Shown piece by piece: positions 54,131-64,000 of a stretch of 64,000 nt of DNA; within the stretch, counting starts at the first letter, position 1, and every line of letters begins with the position of its first letter. The translations under genes and the position numbers were made by a program. Source of the stretch: Urophycis tenuis (lineage: Eukaryota > Chordata > Actinopteri > Gadiformes > Phycidae); NCBI GenBank assembly GCA_036785325.1, contig JAXIVH010000008.1, positions 6,925,694 through 6,989,693 of the forward strand, in the 5' to 3' direction. Below the pieces are notes generated by a model. That model searched no databases, had not been told where the DNA came from, and saw only the letters and a list, made by a program, of their open reading frames with translations.

Positions 54131-55689
54131 TTATAACGACTGGTAACTGTTGAGCCGAGATGAGGCATTATTCCCATGTACTTTCTTCTTATTTACCAGT
54201 GGCGGATACAGCTGCTTCACTGTGGTCAAGCCCTTCCAGGCCGGGACACTTCATCATTCACCCGAGTTTGTGTCCGAGTACCTTCGCTAAACCTCATCGG
54301 AGCTCATCAACAAATGTCACAAGCAGTCTGCCAGTGTGATATAGCTATTGTGTGTCTATGGTTCTCTAATAAACACCATCGTTTTGTGTGTGGAAATACA
54401 TGATAATAACATCTGCCAGGCCATTTGCCCCTGGCAACAGGAATGGAGTCCTTCTTGTTCTGCCCATGCTGTTGTTTTTAGTGTCTGAAACAATTCCAAC
54501 TTTAAAAAAGTAATCTATTTAACTTGTGCGTGGACTACTGCTCCTCGAGTGTCGTCTTGTTCTGGCATAATCACGTCGTGCCTAAAAAAAACAAAGGAGC
54601 CCCTTGTTAATGAACTACATTTCCCAGCACCATGTGTCTTAAGTGAGTCGGTGGGCGTCAAGGCGCTCCAGCGCTGTTCTGAGGGGCGGCTGAGCCAAAA
54701 TAGTTCTGCTGGAGAAGAGCTCACTGGTAAGCCTGGTTTTTAAAAGTACTCCACGGCAACATCTGAAATAGTTAATAGCAGCTAAACAAATGCGAATAGT
54801 ATGCTTGTCAAAGCCTACGTGTAACTTGGCATTGACGTTGATTTGATGGCAGAGTGCAGCCCTGGCTTTCAGACGGCTTTTTGTGTAGGGAGGAGAACGT
54901 CCAACACTTGGGGTTTGTGCACGCGTTGTTAGTTCTTGAATGTTGATCGACATGCGAATGCACGTCTACGATTCTCCAAGGGATTAACCATTTGGTCATG
55001 AAAAAAAGAACCAGAAAGTAAGGGAAACACACGTATTTGTACTGTAGGTGTGCTGTGTGTCTCGTGGAGTAAAAACTAACAGTTTTTTTGTACTCTACAA
55101 TTAGGCTACTGCATCTTAACTGGTGCAGCATGTAGGCCTACATGAACATGAGTGTACATGCCCGTATTTCTGGAGCTTCTGGTCATATTCCCATGTCTCC
55201 TTTTTATATTGCATCAGCAATTGTCAGTGTCGGAAAAGATTAAGAATCTGCTGAGATCACAAATAGTCGTTTCCCGAGACCTCGAGTGACTAGATCTGTC
55301 GAAATGTGTGCTGTTATTTTTTTTTCTGTTGACAAAGTAGCCTACTTCAGGTAATTCACAACGATTTCACTAATACTTGATTACATAGGCTACACTTGCA
55401 TACAAAGCATGGATAAGATTATATTGCATGGATGACATTAGAATTTATTTCCAGTGTAGGCATGGGTTCACACATTGATAGGGAAGTATGGAGATTTCAC
55501 ACATTAGGGAAGTAATTATTTTACATCGACACACAGACAGTCATTGTTAAAGTTTACTTTATCACGTTGTGTTGCAAAGTCATTACCGGGGCAGGTTGAA
55601 CACAGAATTAGTCCATTAGTTTGCTAATTAACGGTGAACATCCTTTAATATCGACCCCCGTGGCGAGGGACAAACCTGGGGTTTGTTTG

Positions 55690-55724
55690 GGTGGTGGGGG
55701 GGGGGGGGGGGGGGGGGGGGGGGC
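55690..55724. repeat. Poly-G tract
   Basis: More than 25 consecutive G; potential G-quadruplex and assembly weak point. Confidence 0.95.
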
Positions 55725-56620
55725 TTGGTAGGTTAATTTCTTCTCATCTCCTGCATCCGATCTAATCCACTTTGGTGACTGCAATGACTAACATCGGCCA
55801 TGAAGTTTAGTTCCCTCTCCGTACTGATAGCATGAGGTCTAGTTTGATAGTATTTGTCTTCAGTGACTTGAATACGTGTTGCAGTGTGTCTGTCTTGTTT
55901 TGTAGTTTTTGTGTGTGTAGTAAATTTGCCGTACAAACTCTTTTGGATATTGGATATACATGTCTGTTTGATGGATTATGCAGTTTTTTTGTGCTGTGTG
56001 TACACTCTCTCTCTCTCGTCAACCTTGGGTCTAAAGTCTAGCTCTTTCTCTGTTACCTCACTCCACTTCCCTACATACAAATGAGCCTTGCAGTTCAATA
56101 CAACTACTACATTACAACGGCTGCAGGAAAATCTCCTTTTTCCCCTCAGTTAGACTTTTGCTTAAATTTTGTTGTTTTTTTTAAAGCACAAACAATACTT
56201 GAACGTTTGCATAATGCTTCTTGGAGTTTTTAAAGATCATTAAAGCAACTGAAAAAACAACAACATACTATTGTCAAGTGAGGCTTGGAATAGCATTGAG
56301 CAGCCAATTCAGCCTGTGCTGGTAGCCTACTAATGTCTGGGGTATTCATAATGTCCTTTAAAAGTGAATACTATTGTGTTTCACAGGTTGTTATTTTGGT
56401 GTTCATATTATAAATAAATGTGCTTTAAGTGTTCGGTGAACATTAGGGCTTGAAACAACAGGCAACCAACAAAAACAATTTAATTACACACCAACAATCC
56501 AAATCTTTATTTAGACAACTGATTGGAAAAGGACAATTAGGCTAGGTATTACCATGTCTTACTTCAAAAACAACAGACAAATTTAACTCAATTACCTTCA
56601 TGATCTGTTTTTATGCTTTA

Positions 56621-56626
<6 letters not shown>

Positions 56627-56659
<33 letters not shown>

Positions 56660-56688
56660 CCACTTGTGCTCTCTCCCCCCCACTCCTC

Positions 56689-56733
<45 letters not shown>

Positions 56734-56806
56734 TCCCACCCGCGCTCTTTCTCTCTCTCTCTTTCTCTCTCTCTGTCTCTCTGTCTCTCTGTCTCTCTCT
56801 CACTCT
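56627..56806. repeat. (CT)n microsatellite
   Basis: About 180 bp of pyrimidine-only or nearly pyrimidine-only DNA, 170 bp upstream of the myorg ATG. Confidence 0.95.
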
Positions 56807-56972
56807 CACATTATGGACAGGTAAGCAATTAAACAACAGGAATTTCAGCACCACAGTCAAACAGAGGACAAACAAGAAATCACACACCGTCAAGCCCCCG
56901 AGCCATGTCTGTCCAGCACAGCTGAGCTGCAGAACAACGTCCACCGGCAACAACCACTGAGGACCAGATAAC

Positions 56973-59656
56973 ATGTATCAGGTGGTTCCAGGAGGCGCGG
57001 GGGGCACCATCATAGATGTGATCCCCAAGCAGAAGCTCACCAAGGACTCTCGGCCGCTAGTGGGCGCCGGGGTGATCGGCCTGGTGCTGGTGATATCAGC
57101 GGTGACCGCCTGGTGCTACTACATTGCGTCACTCCGTAAAGCCGAGCTGCTCAAGACTCAGCTGCTGGACCTGAACAAGGATGGCTACATCATCCGAAAC
57201 CAGGGAGGCTCCATTGTCTTCAGAATGGACTTCAGGTTCGTGGGATTTGTCAGTTACTTGTTTGATGTCCATTGCCCGTAATATGTATATTAAAGGAGCT
57301 CAGCCTAATACTAGCTACTGAGGTATTTGAGTCCGGAATAACTTGGCTGACACGCCTCGCTTTGGCTGATGCTCTCATACCTTATTGTACGAATGTCCAC
57401 GCTGTTCTTTAGTAGCAACACGGTGAGTTTATTGCTGCACAATGTCCAAAAAACAAAGAAAGCAAACAAACAAACAAACAAAACACCGGCATGATGAGCG
57501 CCTCCGCGCCACAGCGGTCAAAATCTGTTTGTCCTTCCGGGTCAAAACCTGACAAAGAGAGTGAACCATGCCCCCTATATGCACCTGAGCTCCCCAGCTA
57601 ACAGCACAGCGACCCCCCCACACACATACTGAGTGAATTACACCAACACCTCAAAACTCAACCAAACACATTCAGCTCCTATAATGTATTTGACATCAGT
57701 TTTATTGATTCCATATGAACGCAATATTTTCACTGCATGGCCATTTTAGTCGTTGACATGATTGACAGCCAAATTGTTCTAGTTCAAATTAGCATCCTGC
57801 TTTGGCTAAGAGTGTCAGCCAAATGGCTAAATGTAATTCTAATGGTTTCTACATTCTTGGCAGGTCAGGCACTCTGGATTTAGACTCTTGCTCCAAGGAG
57901 GGCGAGATGCTGAGCTGCACGCACACGACCGACCGGAAGCTGAACTTCTTCATCGAGACCGTGCGTCCCAAGGACACGGTCCAGTGCTACCGCGTGCGCT
58001 GGGAGGAGCTGGCTCCCGACATTCCCGTGGAACACGCCATGACCTACAAATTTGCCCACTGGTACGGCGGCGCACTGTCTGCCATCCAGCACTGGCCCAT
58101 AGCCCTCTCCGGCCAACAGGCCCCCAAGCCGTTCGTTACCAGCGATATCATCTCCCACCGTGATGAATTCGGCGGGATTTTAGAGAGTTACTGGTTGTCG
58201 TCCAACGCCACGGCCATCAAAATCAACAACTCCGTGCCCTTTCACCTGGGATGGAACGACACCGAGAGGACCATGTACTTCCAGGCACGGTACCACGACA
58301 GCCCCTTCAAGCCGAATCCAGGCGAGGCGCCCTGCGCTGAACTCAGCTACAGGGTGTGTGTGGGTCTGGATGTCACCTCCATGCACAAGTACATGGTGCG
58401 CAGGTATTTTAACAAACCCAACAAAGTGCCTGCCAAAGCAATGTTCCGCCATCCCCTTTGGTCCACCTGGGCGCTGCACAAGACCGACGTGGACCAAGAG
58501 AAGCTCTTGGCTTACGCTGCAAACATCCGAAAGCATGGCTTCAACTGCAGTCACCTGGAGCTGGACGACCGATACTCCAGTCGCTACGGGGAGTTCCAGT
58601 TTGACCCGGTCAAGTTTCCAAACGCCTCTGCCATGTTCCAGAAACTGAAAAAACGACAAGTTCCTGGTGTCCCTCTGGACTCACCCCTTTGTGAACTATG
58701 ATTCGGACAACTTCCACATGTGTGTAAAAAGAGGACTATTTGTCATGGAGCCCACGGGGGAACTGCCAGCCTTGGTGCGCTGGTGGAATGGGATCGGGGG
58801 CATTCTGGACTTCACGAATCAAGAAGCCCGGGATTGGTTTGCCTCCCATTTGCGTTCATTGCGCTCCAAGTATGGGATCTCGTCTTTCAAGTTTGACGCC
58901 GGCGAGACTAATTATCTCCCCTGGAAGTTCAGCACCAGGAATCACATTCGGGACCCGAGCACGTTCACCAGACGCTACACGGAGATGGCGATCCCTTACA
59001 ACGACCGGGCCGAGCTGCGCAGCGGCTACCAATCCCAGAACATCTCGTGCTTCTTCAGGCCCATCGACAGGGACTCCGTGTGGGGATACGAAATGGGGCT
59101 GAAGTCCCTCATCCCCACGGTCCTCACCATCAGCATCCTCGGCTATCAGTTCATCCTGCCGGACATGATCGGCGGCAACGCCTACGCCAACCGCACCGAC
59201 GGGAACGGCGCGCTGCCCGACCGAGAGCTCTACATCCGCTGGCTGGAGCTGTCGGCCTTCATGCCCTCCATGCAGTTCTCCGTCCCCCCGTGGGAGTACG
59301 ACAACGAGGTGGTGGAGATCGCTCGCAAATACACGGCCCTCCACGAGAGCCTGGTGGCGCCGCGGGTCCTGGAGCTGGCCGGGGAGGTGCTGGACACCGG
59401 GGACCCCATCATACGGCCCTTGTGGTGGATCGCCACGGGGGATGAGACCGCCTACAAGATTGACTCTCAGTTCCTGATTGGGGACGACCTCATGGTGGCT
59501 CCGGTCCTGGAGCCGGGGAAGCAGGAGAGGGATATCTACCTCCCCGCCGGGCGCTGGCGAAGCTACAAGGGAGAGAGGTTTGATATTAAGGTGCCGATGC
59601 ATCTCACTGACTATCCCGTGGACCTCGATGAAATTGCCTACTTTCTCTGGGTTTAG
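56973..59656 (+). CDS. myorg: Myogenesis-regulating glycosidase (GH31), one-base frameshift in this sequence
   Basis: Two coding exons, 56973-57235 and 57864-59656, about 684 codons if the shift is ignored (human 714). It is a type II ER/nuclear-envelope membrane glycoside hydrolase of family GH31 with alpha-galactosidase activity; human loss causes primary brain calcification. Start MYQVVPGG; one transmembrane segment at about residues 32-50 (VGAGVIGLVLVISAVTAWCYY); then LDSCSKEGEM, VRPKDTVQCYRVRWEEL, HWYGG, GGILESYWLSS, DVTSMHKYMVRRYFNKP, LELDDRYSS. The nucleophile Asp lies in FKFDAGETNYLP (GAC at 58895) and the acid/base Asp probably in DRDSVWGYEMGL. The tail includes SQFLIGDDLMVAPVLEPGKQ and DYPVDLDEIAYF. 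At 58648-58653 a run of six A breaks the frame: the upstream frame stops at 58701, while homology continues in the next frame from about 58655 (SLWTHPFVNYDSDNF). Removing one A restores it, so sequencing error is likely. Confidence 0.95.
57798..57842 (+). repeat. Decayed SINE-tail fragment before myorg exon 2
   Basis: GCTTTGGCTAAGAGTGTCAG and CTAAATGTAATTCTAATG resemble the family A tail. It ends about 20 bp before the acceptor of the large myorg exon (57864). Confidence 0.45.
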
Positions 59657-60465
59657 CATATAGAGGCTGTAAGCCTCGGGAGAAAGTGTTTCGCTACTGC
59701 GCTGTTTGGCTTGTGAGACAAGAATAATCTGCTTTGCCGGTACCTGCGATATTGGATATTCAATCGCCAAGTCCTAAAACAGTTGTTGACAATGTTTAAC
59801 TTACCGGCCTTACTTGATGCATTGACAGCCTTCTTTCACAGCCTAGGTGACGGCATCATGGAATTGCCTTAACTGCCTTATTAACAATTACATGTTGATA
59901 TCTGAAATGACCTCCCTGAATCACCTCATTGCTTGAATCATCGTGTTTGTGAGTCAATTAGGATATCGTCGTTGTGTGTTTGGTAAATTATATCAATCTA
60001 TGGGGTTTTCTTTTGTATAGGGAGAGGGTTTCTCTAGACAGAGTAACATTTTAATATATCGTTCTGCATAAAATGGAAGCAATGAATACACAGCATTGGC
60101 AGAGGGTCCGCCAAGTAATGTCTCAGCTATCGTTGTTCTTGACTTACATCGAGAGACGCAGCCACCTGCGTGCTTCGCGAACCCACTTGTTGCTGGCCAA
60201 AGGGATGCTTGCTATGTCTTTGTATGGTCGTGTTGCCGAGGTTGTTCTGGCAGATGTTTATACTCCTGAGGTTTATTTCAACAGTCATTCAGCCGCAGTC
60301 ATGCAGGAGAGCGGTGTCATGAGGCAAATACAAAGCTCGCCTGAACTCATTGAAGTGTGTTGAATTCAATTGAATATGAGCACAAATGAACTCAATAGAG
60401 ATATACAGTATAACATGATGGTATGATTCTTCTACCGCAGATTGTTGGCTCAAATTAAACAACGC

Positions 60466-60471
60466 AATAAA
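60466..60471 (+). terminator. Polyadenylation signal AATAAA of myorg
   Basis: About 810 bp after the stop codon, in GCAATAAAGTTTC context; another AATAAA follows about 35 bp later. The 3' UTR contains a 96-codon frame at 60073-60363 with no recognisable content. Confidence 0.55.
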
Positions 60472-60479
60472 GTTTCTTG

Positions 60480-62044
60480 TATGATTTAAGATAGTGGAAT
60501 TTAAATAAAGGCATTTAGCCTATTCTCACAGTACGTTCAATAAAAAACAATATTGTTATCCTCTATTTACTATAGCCCTAGCTTAAACATAGTTTTAAAA
60601 GGTGATCATTTAGTTGTCTTTTGTTAAAGGGATACTAAAAGAAAGGCAAAATACAAACTGTGAAAGATGTTATAAGGCGTTTGAATTTTTGTTTTTACTT
60701 TGACTTAACATTTTGCAAATGTATTCCATTTGAATATGACTTTAATCAAAGTCTTTAATGCTTAACACAGGTATAATTAAATGGGAAGATGCTTGAATGA
60801 GATGAAGGTTTTCTAGGTCGCTCGAGTTACATTTGGAGGACTTAAATATATCAGACATTCTCGGTTTAACTGAATTTACTGAATTCTTAATTCTCTTCTT
60901 AGTTGTATTAGTTGATAAAGCATTATTTACCAGCATGAACACTTTCACCGGTCTTAAAGTTCACTCCTCCATTACTTACTTCACTTACTTTTGTTGAAAA
61001 ACCTGTGTGACAGATGAAATAACCTAATAATTATGAAGATTGCTCAAACGTGTGCCCAGATGTGTCAGTGTTTTATGATGTTCTCAGGAAACTGTTTTTT
61101 AACGTGTCTTCAGTCTGTTTCTATTAAGAATGATGATCATAGTGTCAGTAGGATATGTGAAGTTGAATGTGGTAAGGATGACACAAGTGACACAAGTATA
61201 TCTCATAAAATAATATTGTCTCTATGGTTATCCTAAAGGGTTGTCCTCAAGTCAAATCACATGTCCTCTACTTATATTTACTGGCTTGGAAGCGTGGTTG
61301 ATTTTTCCTCCGGCGGTTTAGAACCAAAGAGTAAAAAGCTTGTGTAAGTATGAGATTAACATGTCATATTCAGTGCTCTTCTCTGCACCTCGTGGATACC
61401 ACTTATTTATAGCTGTTGTTTCTCAGTTTCTCTGGGCTGTGGCAAATGTCCAGGACTATTTCTGTCTCTAGCAGCCGTGCCTTTATGACAGGATTCAGTG
61501 TCCATATCACGGCAGACTAAGTCTGTCTTTGCTGTGGCTTTTGTATTTCCATAATTGGTTGTTCTCCTTGTCTTAACTTGTATGTAATGCTTTTTGTCTT
61601 TGCCTGCAGACTCAATTTGTGTATTTGCATTTTGTTTATATTCAGGTATAGTGATACTTGACATTTAATGTCAATCTTTGACGCATACGCTACACAATAA
61701 AAAATACAGATGTTCGGAATGTCCTTAATTTACTTGGCAATGAATAAACAAAACTACTAAAGCGTATTATTAATATGAATGAGTTGTGTTATGCATTATT
61801 TATTTTGATGATGACATTTAGTTTTAGTTCGACTCTCCAGGCCTATTAGTAGTTAACAAACAACTGACAGTGACATTTACAAATAACACTAAGAGTCTAA
61901 GACACATCTACTTTTAAAGCAGAGCATGCAACCACGGGTAGTTATGTATTTAACAACAACGATAATCGAGCCGATAATCTTATCTTATGAGTCTGTAAAA
62001 TGTGAAAGCAAATTGCGCGTTGATCGATTCACAACTGAAATGAA
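60480..62044. other. AT-rich intergenic region
   Basis: I see no exon, RNA gene or identifiable element here. Confidence 0.6.
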
Positions 62045-62341
62045 ATGACCTTTGGGGACGAGCGAAACTTTGCGACGGGGGGCCCCCAGCTCATTATGGC
62101 CGTAATAGCGACAGGCGATGAGACCACCGGAGTGCAGTTACCTGGAGGCAGCACTCCCACCGATCGATACATCATCTGGCCGTTCATAACGCCAGGAGGG
62201 CCAGGGAGCACAAAAGCTCATTGGACGATTGCAGTATCGTTTGATGATCCGGCCAGCCGACCTGTTATTTGGCGTATACAACACGAACCAAACACGGACT
62301 TTGATGAGAATTTGGGGGAATTCATAGTTATTACAATTTAA
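62045..62341 (+). CDS. Orphan intronless 98-codon ORF, unrecognised
   Basis: An ATG-to-TAA frame of 98 codons in otherwise AT-rich DNA, with a stop four codons upstream of the ATG, so it is self-contained. The product (MTFGDERNFATGGPQLIMAV at the start, LGEFIVITI at the end) is acidic and rich in Gly, Pro and Thr. It has four Trp and alternating hydrophobic strands (YIIWPF, HWTIAVSF, PVIWRI), as an all-beta domain would. Composition and base use (about half GC) differ from the flanks, which suggests a real or recently coding sequence. I cannot name a family. It could be a small single-exon gene, an internal exon of an unannotated gene, or a horizontally acquired or element-derived fragment. 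AATAAA occurs 610 bp downstream at 62955. Confidence 0.4.
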   Translation: MTFGDERNFATGGPQLIMAVIATGDETTGVQLPGGSTPTDRYIIWPFITPGGPGSTKAHWTIAVSFDDPASRPVIWRIQHEPNTDFDENLGEFIVITI

Positions 62342-62388
62342 TGAACGAATGGTTTGTTATGTTTTTAAAACGCTACGGTCCCCACGCG

Positions 62389-62393
<5 letters not shown>

Positions 62394-62427
<34 letters not shown>

Positions 62428-62452
62428 GTGCGTGTGTGCGTGTGTGCGTGTG

Positions 62453-62509
<57 letters not shown>

Positions 62510-62520
62510 TGTGTGTGTTT
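62394..62520. repeat. (GT)n microsatellite
   Basis: GT with GC interruptions over about 125 bp, 55 bp after the orphan ORF. Confidence 0.97.
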
Positions 62521-63254
62521 GTTTTATTTTGGTTAGATCTGTCCGCGGCTTTCCTCAACTGCAGGATATGTTGCAGAACTACTTTAGTTTGTCTGCAAAT
62601 GTCTCATCCTTCTTCCAAATTGATCTGGAGTCATTGCTTGTGTGGGGGAGGCCTATATGTATTGATTAGCTGTCTCTGTGTTGCAAGAAATCAATGCTAT
62701 TTGTTGGTTTGCGCTCTAAAATTACCCTGTTTGGTTCCGCCGCTGTTTTCATAGACAGGGGGGGAATTATTTATACAGAAGTTAGAAGAGTTTGCGAGAC
62801 GAGAAGTGAATTTACAAATACAACTCAGAATCACTGCAGCAAATAGGCATGACAACTGTACGTAGATAAATGGTCACTTATTCCTTCTGTAGGCTATACG
62901 TTTGCTGAAATTACATCCATTATATTGCACGTTATGTATCAATGTGTACAACTAAATAAAAATAGTTTTTATGAAGCCCATGGACAGAAGTATTTTGTGA
63001 ATTTCTACAGTTAATACCCAGAATTGTAAATGATTAGTTAAAAGATAATAAAGTTATGACATTTAGAGAGTCATCCACAGCTTCACTCTCCCTTCCGGAG
63101 GAGACCATCAAAATGTGTCTTCCAAAAGAGAATAATTGATAGGCAAACCAAGTGAAACGTTAGGGACGTTGTTTAGTACCGCAGACTTCCAGTAGAGTGC
63201 AGTGTAGCTCCAGTAATGAATCACTCAGCCGCCTGCACGGTCCAGATGTGTGGC

Positions 63255-63312
<58 letters not shown>
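63255..63312. repeat. (CA)n microsatellite
   Basis: About 56 bp of pure CA. Flanking DNA from 62520 to 64000 has no confirmed gene; a possible 48 bp plus-strand exon at 63393-63440 is discussed under rejected items. Confidence 0.97.
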
Positions 63313-63315
<3 letters not shown>

Positions 63316-64000
63316 AAGAGTAAAACCTGGCAGATCACACCCCTCCCCCGCACCTCCCCACCTGTAACGCCCACCTGTGTCTCCATCTGCAGAGGAGATA
63401 CAGCAGTTGTTCTGGTTGGAGGCCAACATGTCTCAAGTAGCCCCCCCCACAGGCTCCATCCATTACCTGTCCGTCCGGCTGTCTCGCTATTTGTCTGTCT
63501 GGCTGTCTGTCTGTTTGTATTTCCACCTCTCTCCGTACAGTATTTTATTTCTGACGGGAGAGAAACTGAAGGAGAGAAGAGAAGTAAATGAATATATAGT
63601 TTGATAATTTGAAATCAAAGCATGCATTATAAAGGGCCTTTGCCGCTTTCGGGAAAGAAAACTCTTTCTCAAATGTTCCAGGGATTTTATATATATATAT
63701 ATAATGTAACATAACAGTGATTTTAAATGTACAAATTTTAATTCAGTATTATCGAATTAATCAGTCTCATTCATGCCCTCTGAATTTTGTAATCGTTGTT
63801 TTTGAGATTCCGAGAACAGTCGAACGGACGGGAACAGAGCGGCCTCATCCTCAGCCTCCCGCACAAGTCAGGGGGGGGGGGGGGGGGAAAGAAGGGAGGA
63901 ATGAAGGGAGCACGCCAAGCCACACTGTCCCGTTTGTGTCAGAAAAGCCATCTAGATTCAGGCTGTGGAGAATTTAGAATGTCATTCAGTGCGGTGGACC

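Larger units (their letters stand above)
54131..56972. other. Intergenic region before myorg
   Basis: No supported coding exon. It includes a poly-G run at about 55691-55723 and a pyrimidine-rich (CT)n block at 56627-56806. 56813-56820 (ATGGACAG before GTAAGC) looks like an exon end and may be part of the myorg 5' UTR splicing. Confidence 0.5.

Noticed and set aside
60073..60363. A 96-codon frame after myorg
   Set aside because: It lies between the myorg stop and its polyadenylation signal, so probably in the 3' UTR. The content is not family-like, though it is better than random.
63393..63440. Possible 48 bp plus-strand exon (EEIQQLFWLEANMSQ) after a good acceptor
   Set aside because: The donor (GTAGCC) is poor, no partner exon is seen and the rest of its gene would lie outside the window. 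Too weak to list as a gene.

Overview
This 64 kb window is vertebrate nuclear DNA, almost certainly from a teleost fish. The genes are split by canonical GT-AG introns, are intron-dense and encode vertebrate orthologues. The intergenic and intronic DNA carries tRNA-derived SINEs, hAT-like debris and an extreme density of dinucleotide microsatellites. The microsatellite load resembles published descriptions of gadiform (cod-like) genomes, but that is only a guess. There is one 200-N assembly gap (14746-14945). I found nothing bacterial and no CRISPR array.

Layout. Minus strand, 389-13462: a KIAA1671-type gene with an 8-exon, phase-consistent model. It has a huge Glu/Arg/Gln coiled coil and ends in the tankyrase-binding-protein C-terminal domain. 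Minus strand, 17039-29568: dnai1, an axonemal outer-arm dynein intermediate chain, with 18 phase-consistent exons found but the last WD-repeat exon(s) missing. A roughly 1.1 kb head-to-head intergenic region (29569-30650) follows, with a candidate RFX X-box and a near-perfect inverted repeat carrying paired CCAAT boxes. Plus strand, 30651-39126: fam219a (6 exons, 182 aa) with a roughly 3.3 kb 3' UTR. Plus strand, 43541-49632: a nicalin-family gene (15 exons, 556 aa). Plus strand, 51458-54130: an unrecognised four-exon gene lying where mammals have SPMIP6/C9orf24. Plus strand, 56973-59656: myorg (GH31 glycosidase), whose large exon carries a one-base frameshift in an A6 run. The last 4 kb holds a lone, protein-like 98-codon ORF (62045-62341), otherwise AT-rich DNA and microsatellites.

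Context. MYORG, SPMIP6, FAM219A and DNAI1 are neighbours in that order on human 9p13.3, so the right two thirds of the window is a conserved syntenic block with a nicalin-family gene between fam219a and the novel gene. dnai1 and possibly the novel gene are cilium or sperm genes. The nicalin-like protein and MYORG act in the endoplasmic reticulum. FAM219A and KIAA1671 have no settled function. I see no operon-like cooperation. The shared themes are a possible bidirectional promoter for dnai1/fam219a, RFX-type sites at two or three places, and repeats pressed against splice sites.

The most useful second looks are the internal X-box plus alternative first exon in the KIAA1671 gene, the missing dnai1 3' end, the myorg frameshift, the orphan ORF at 62 kb and the novel gene at 51.5-54.1 kb.
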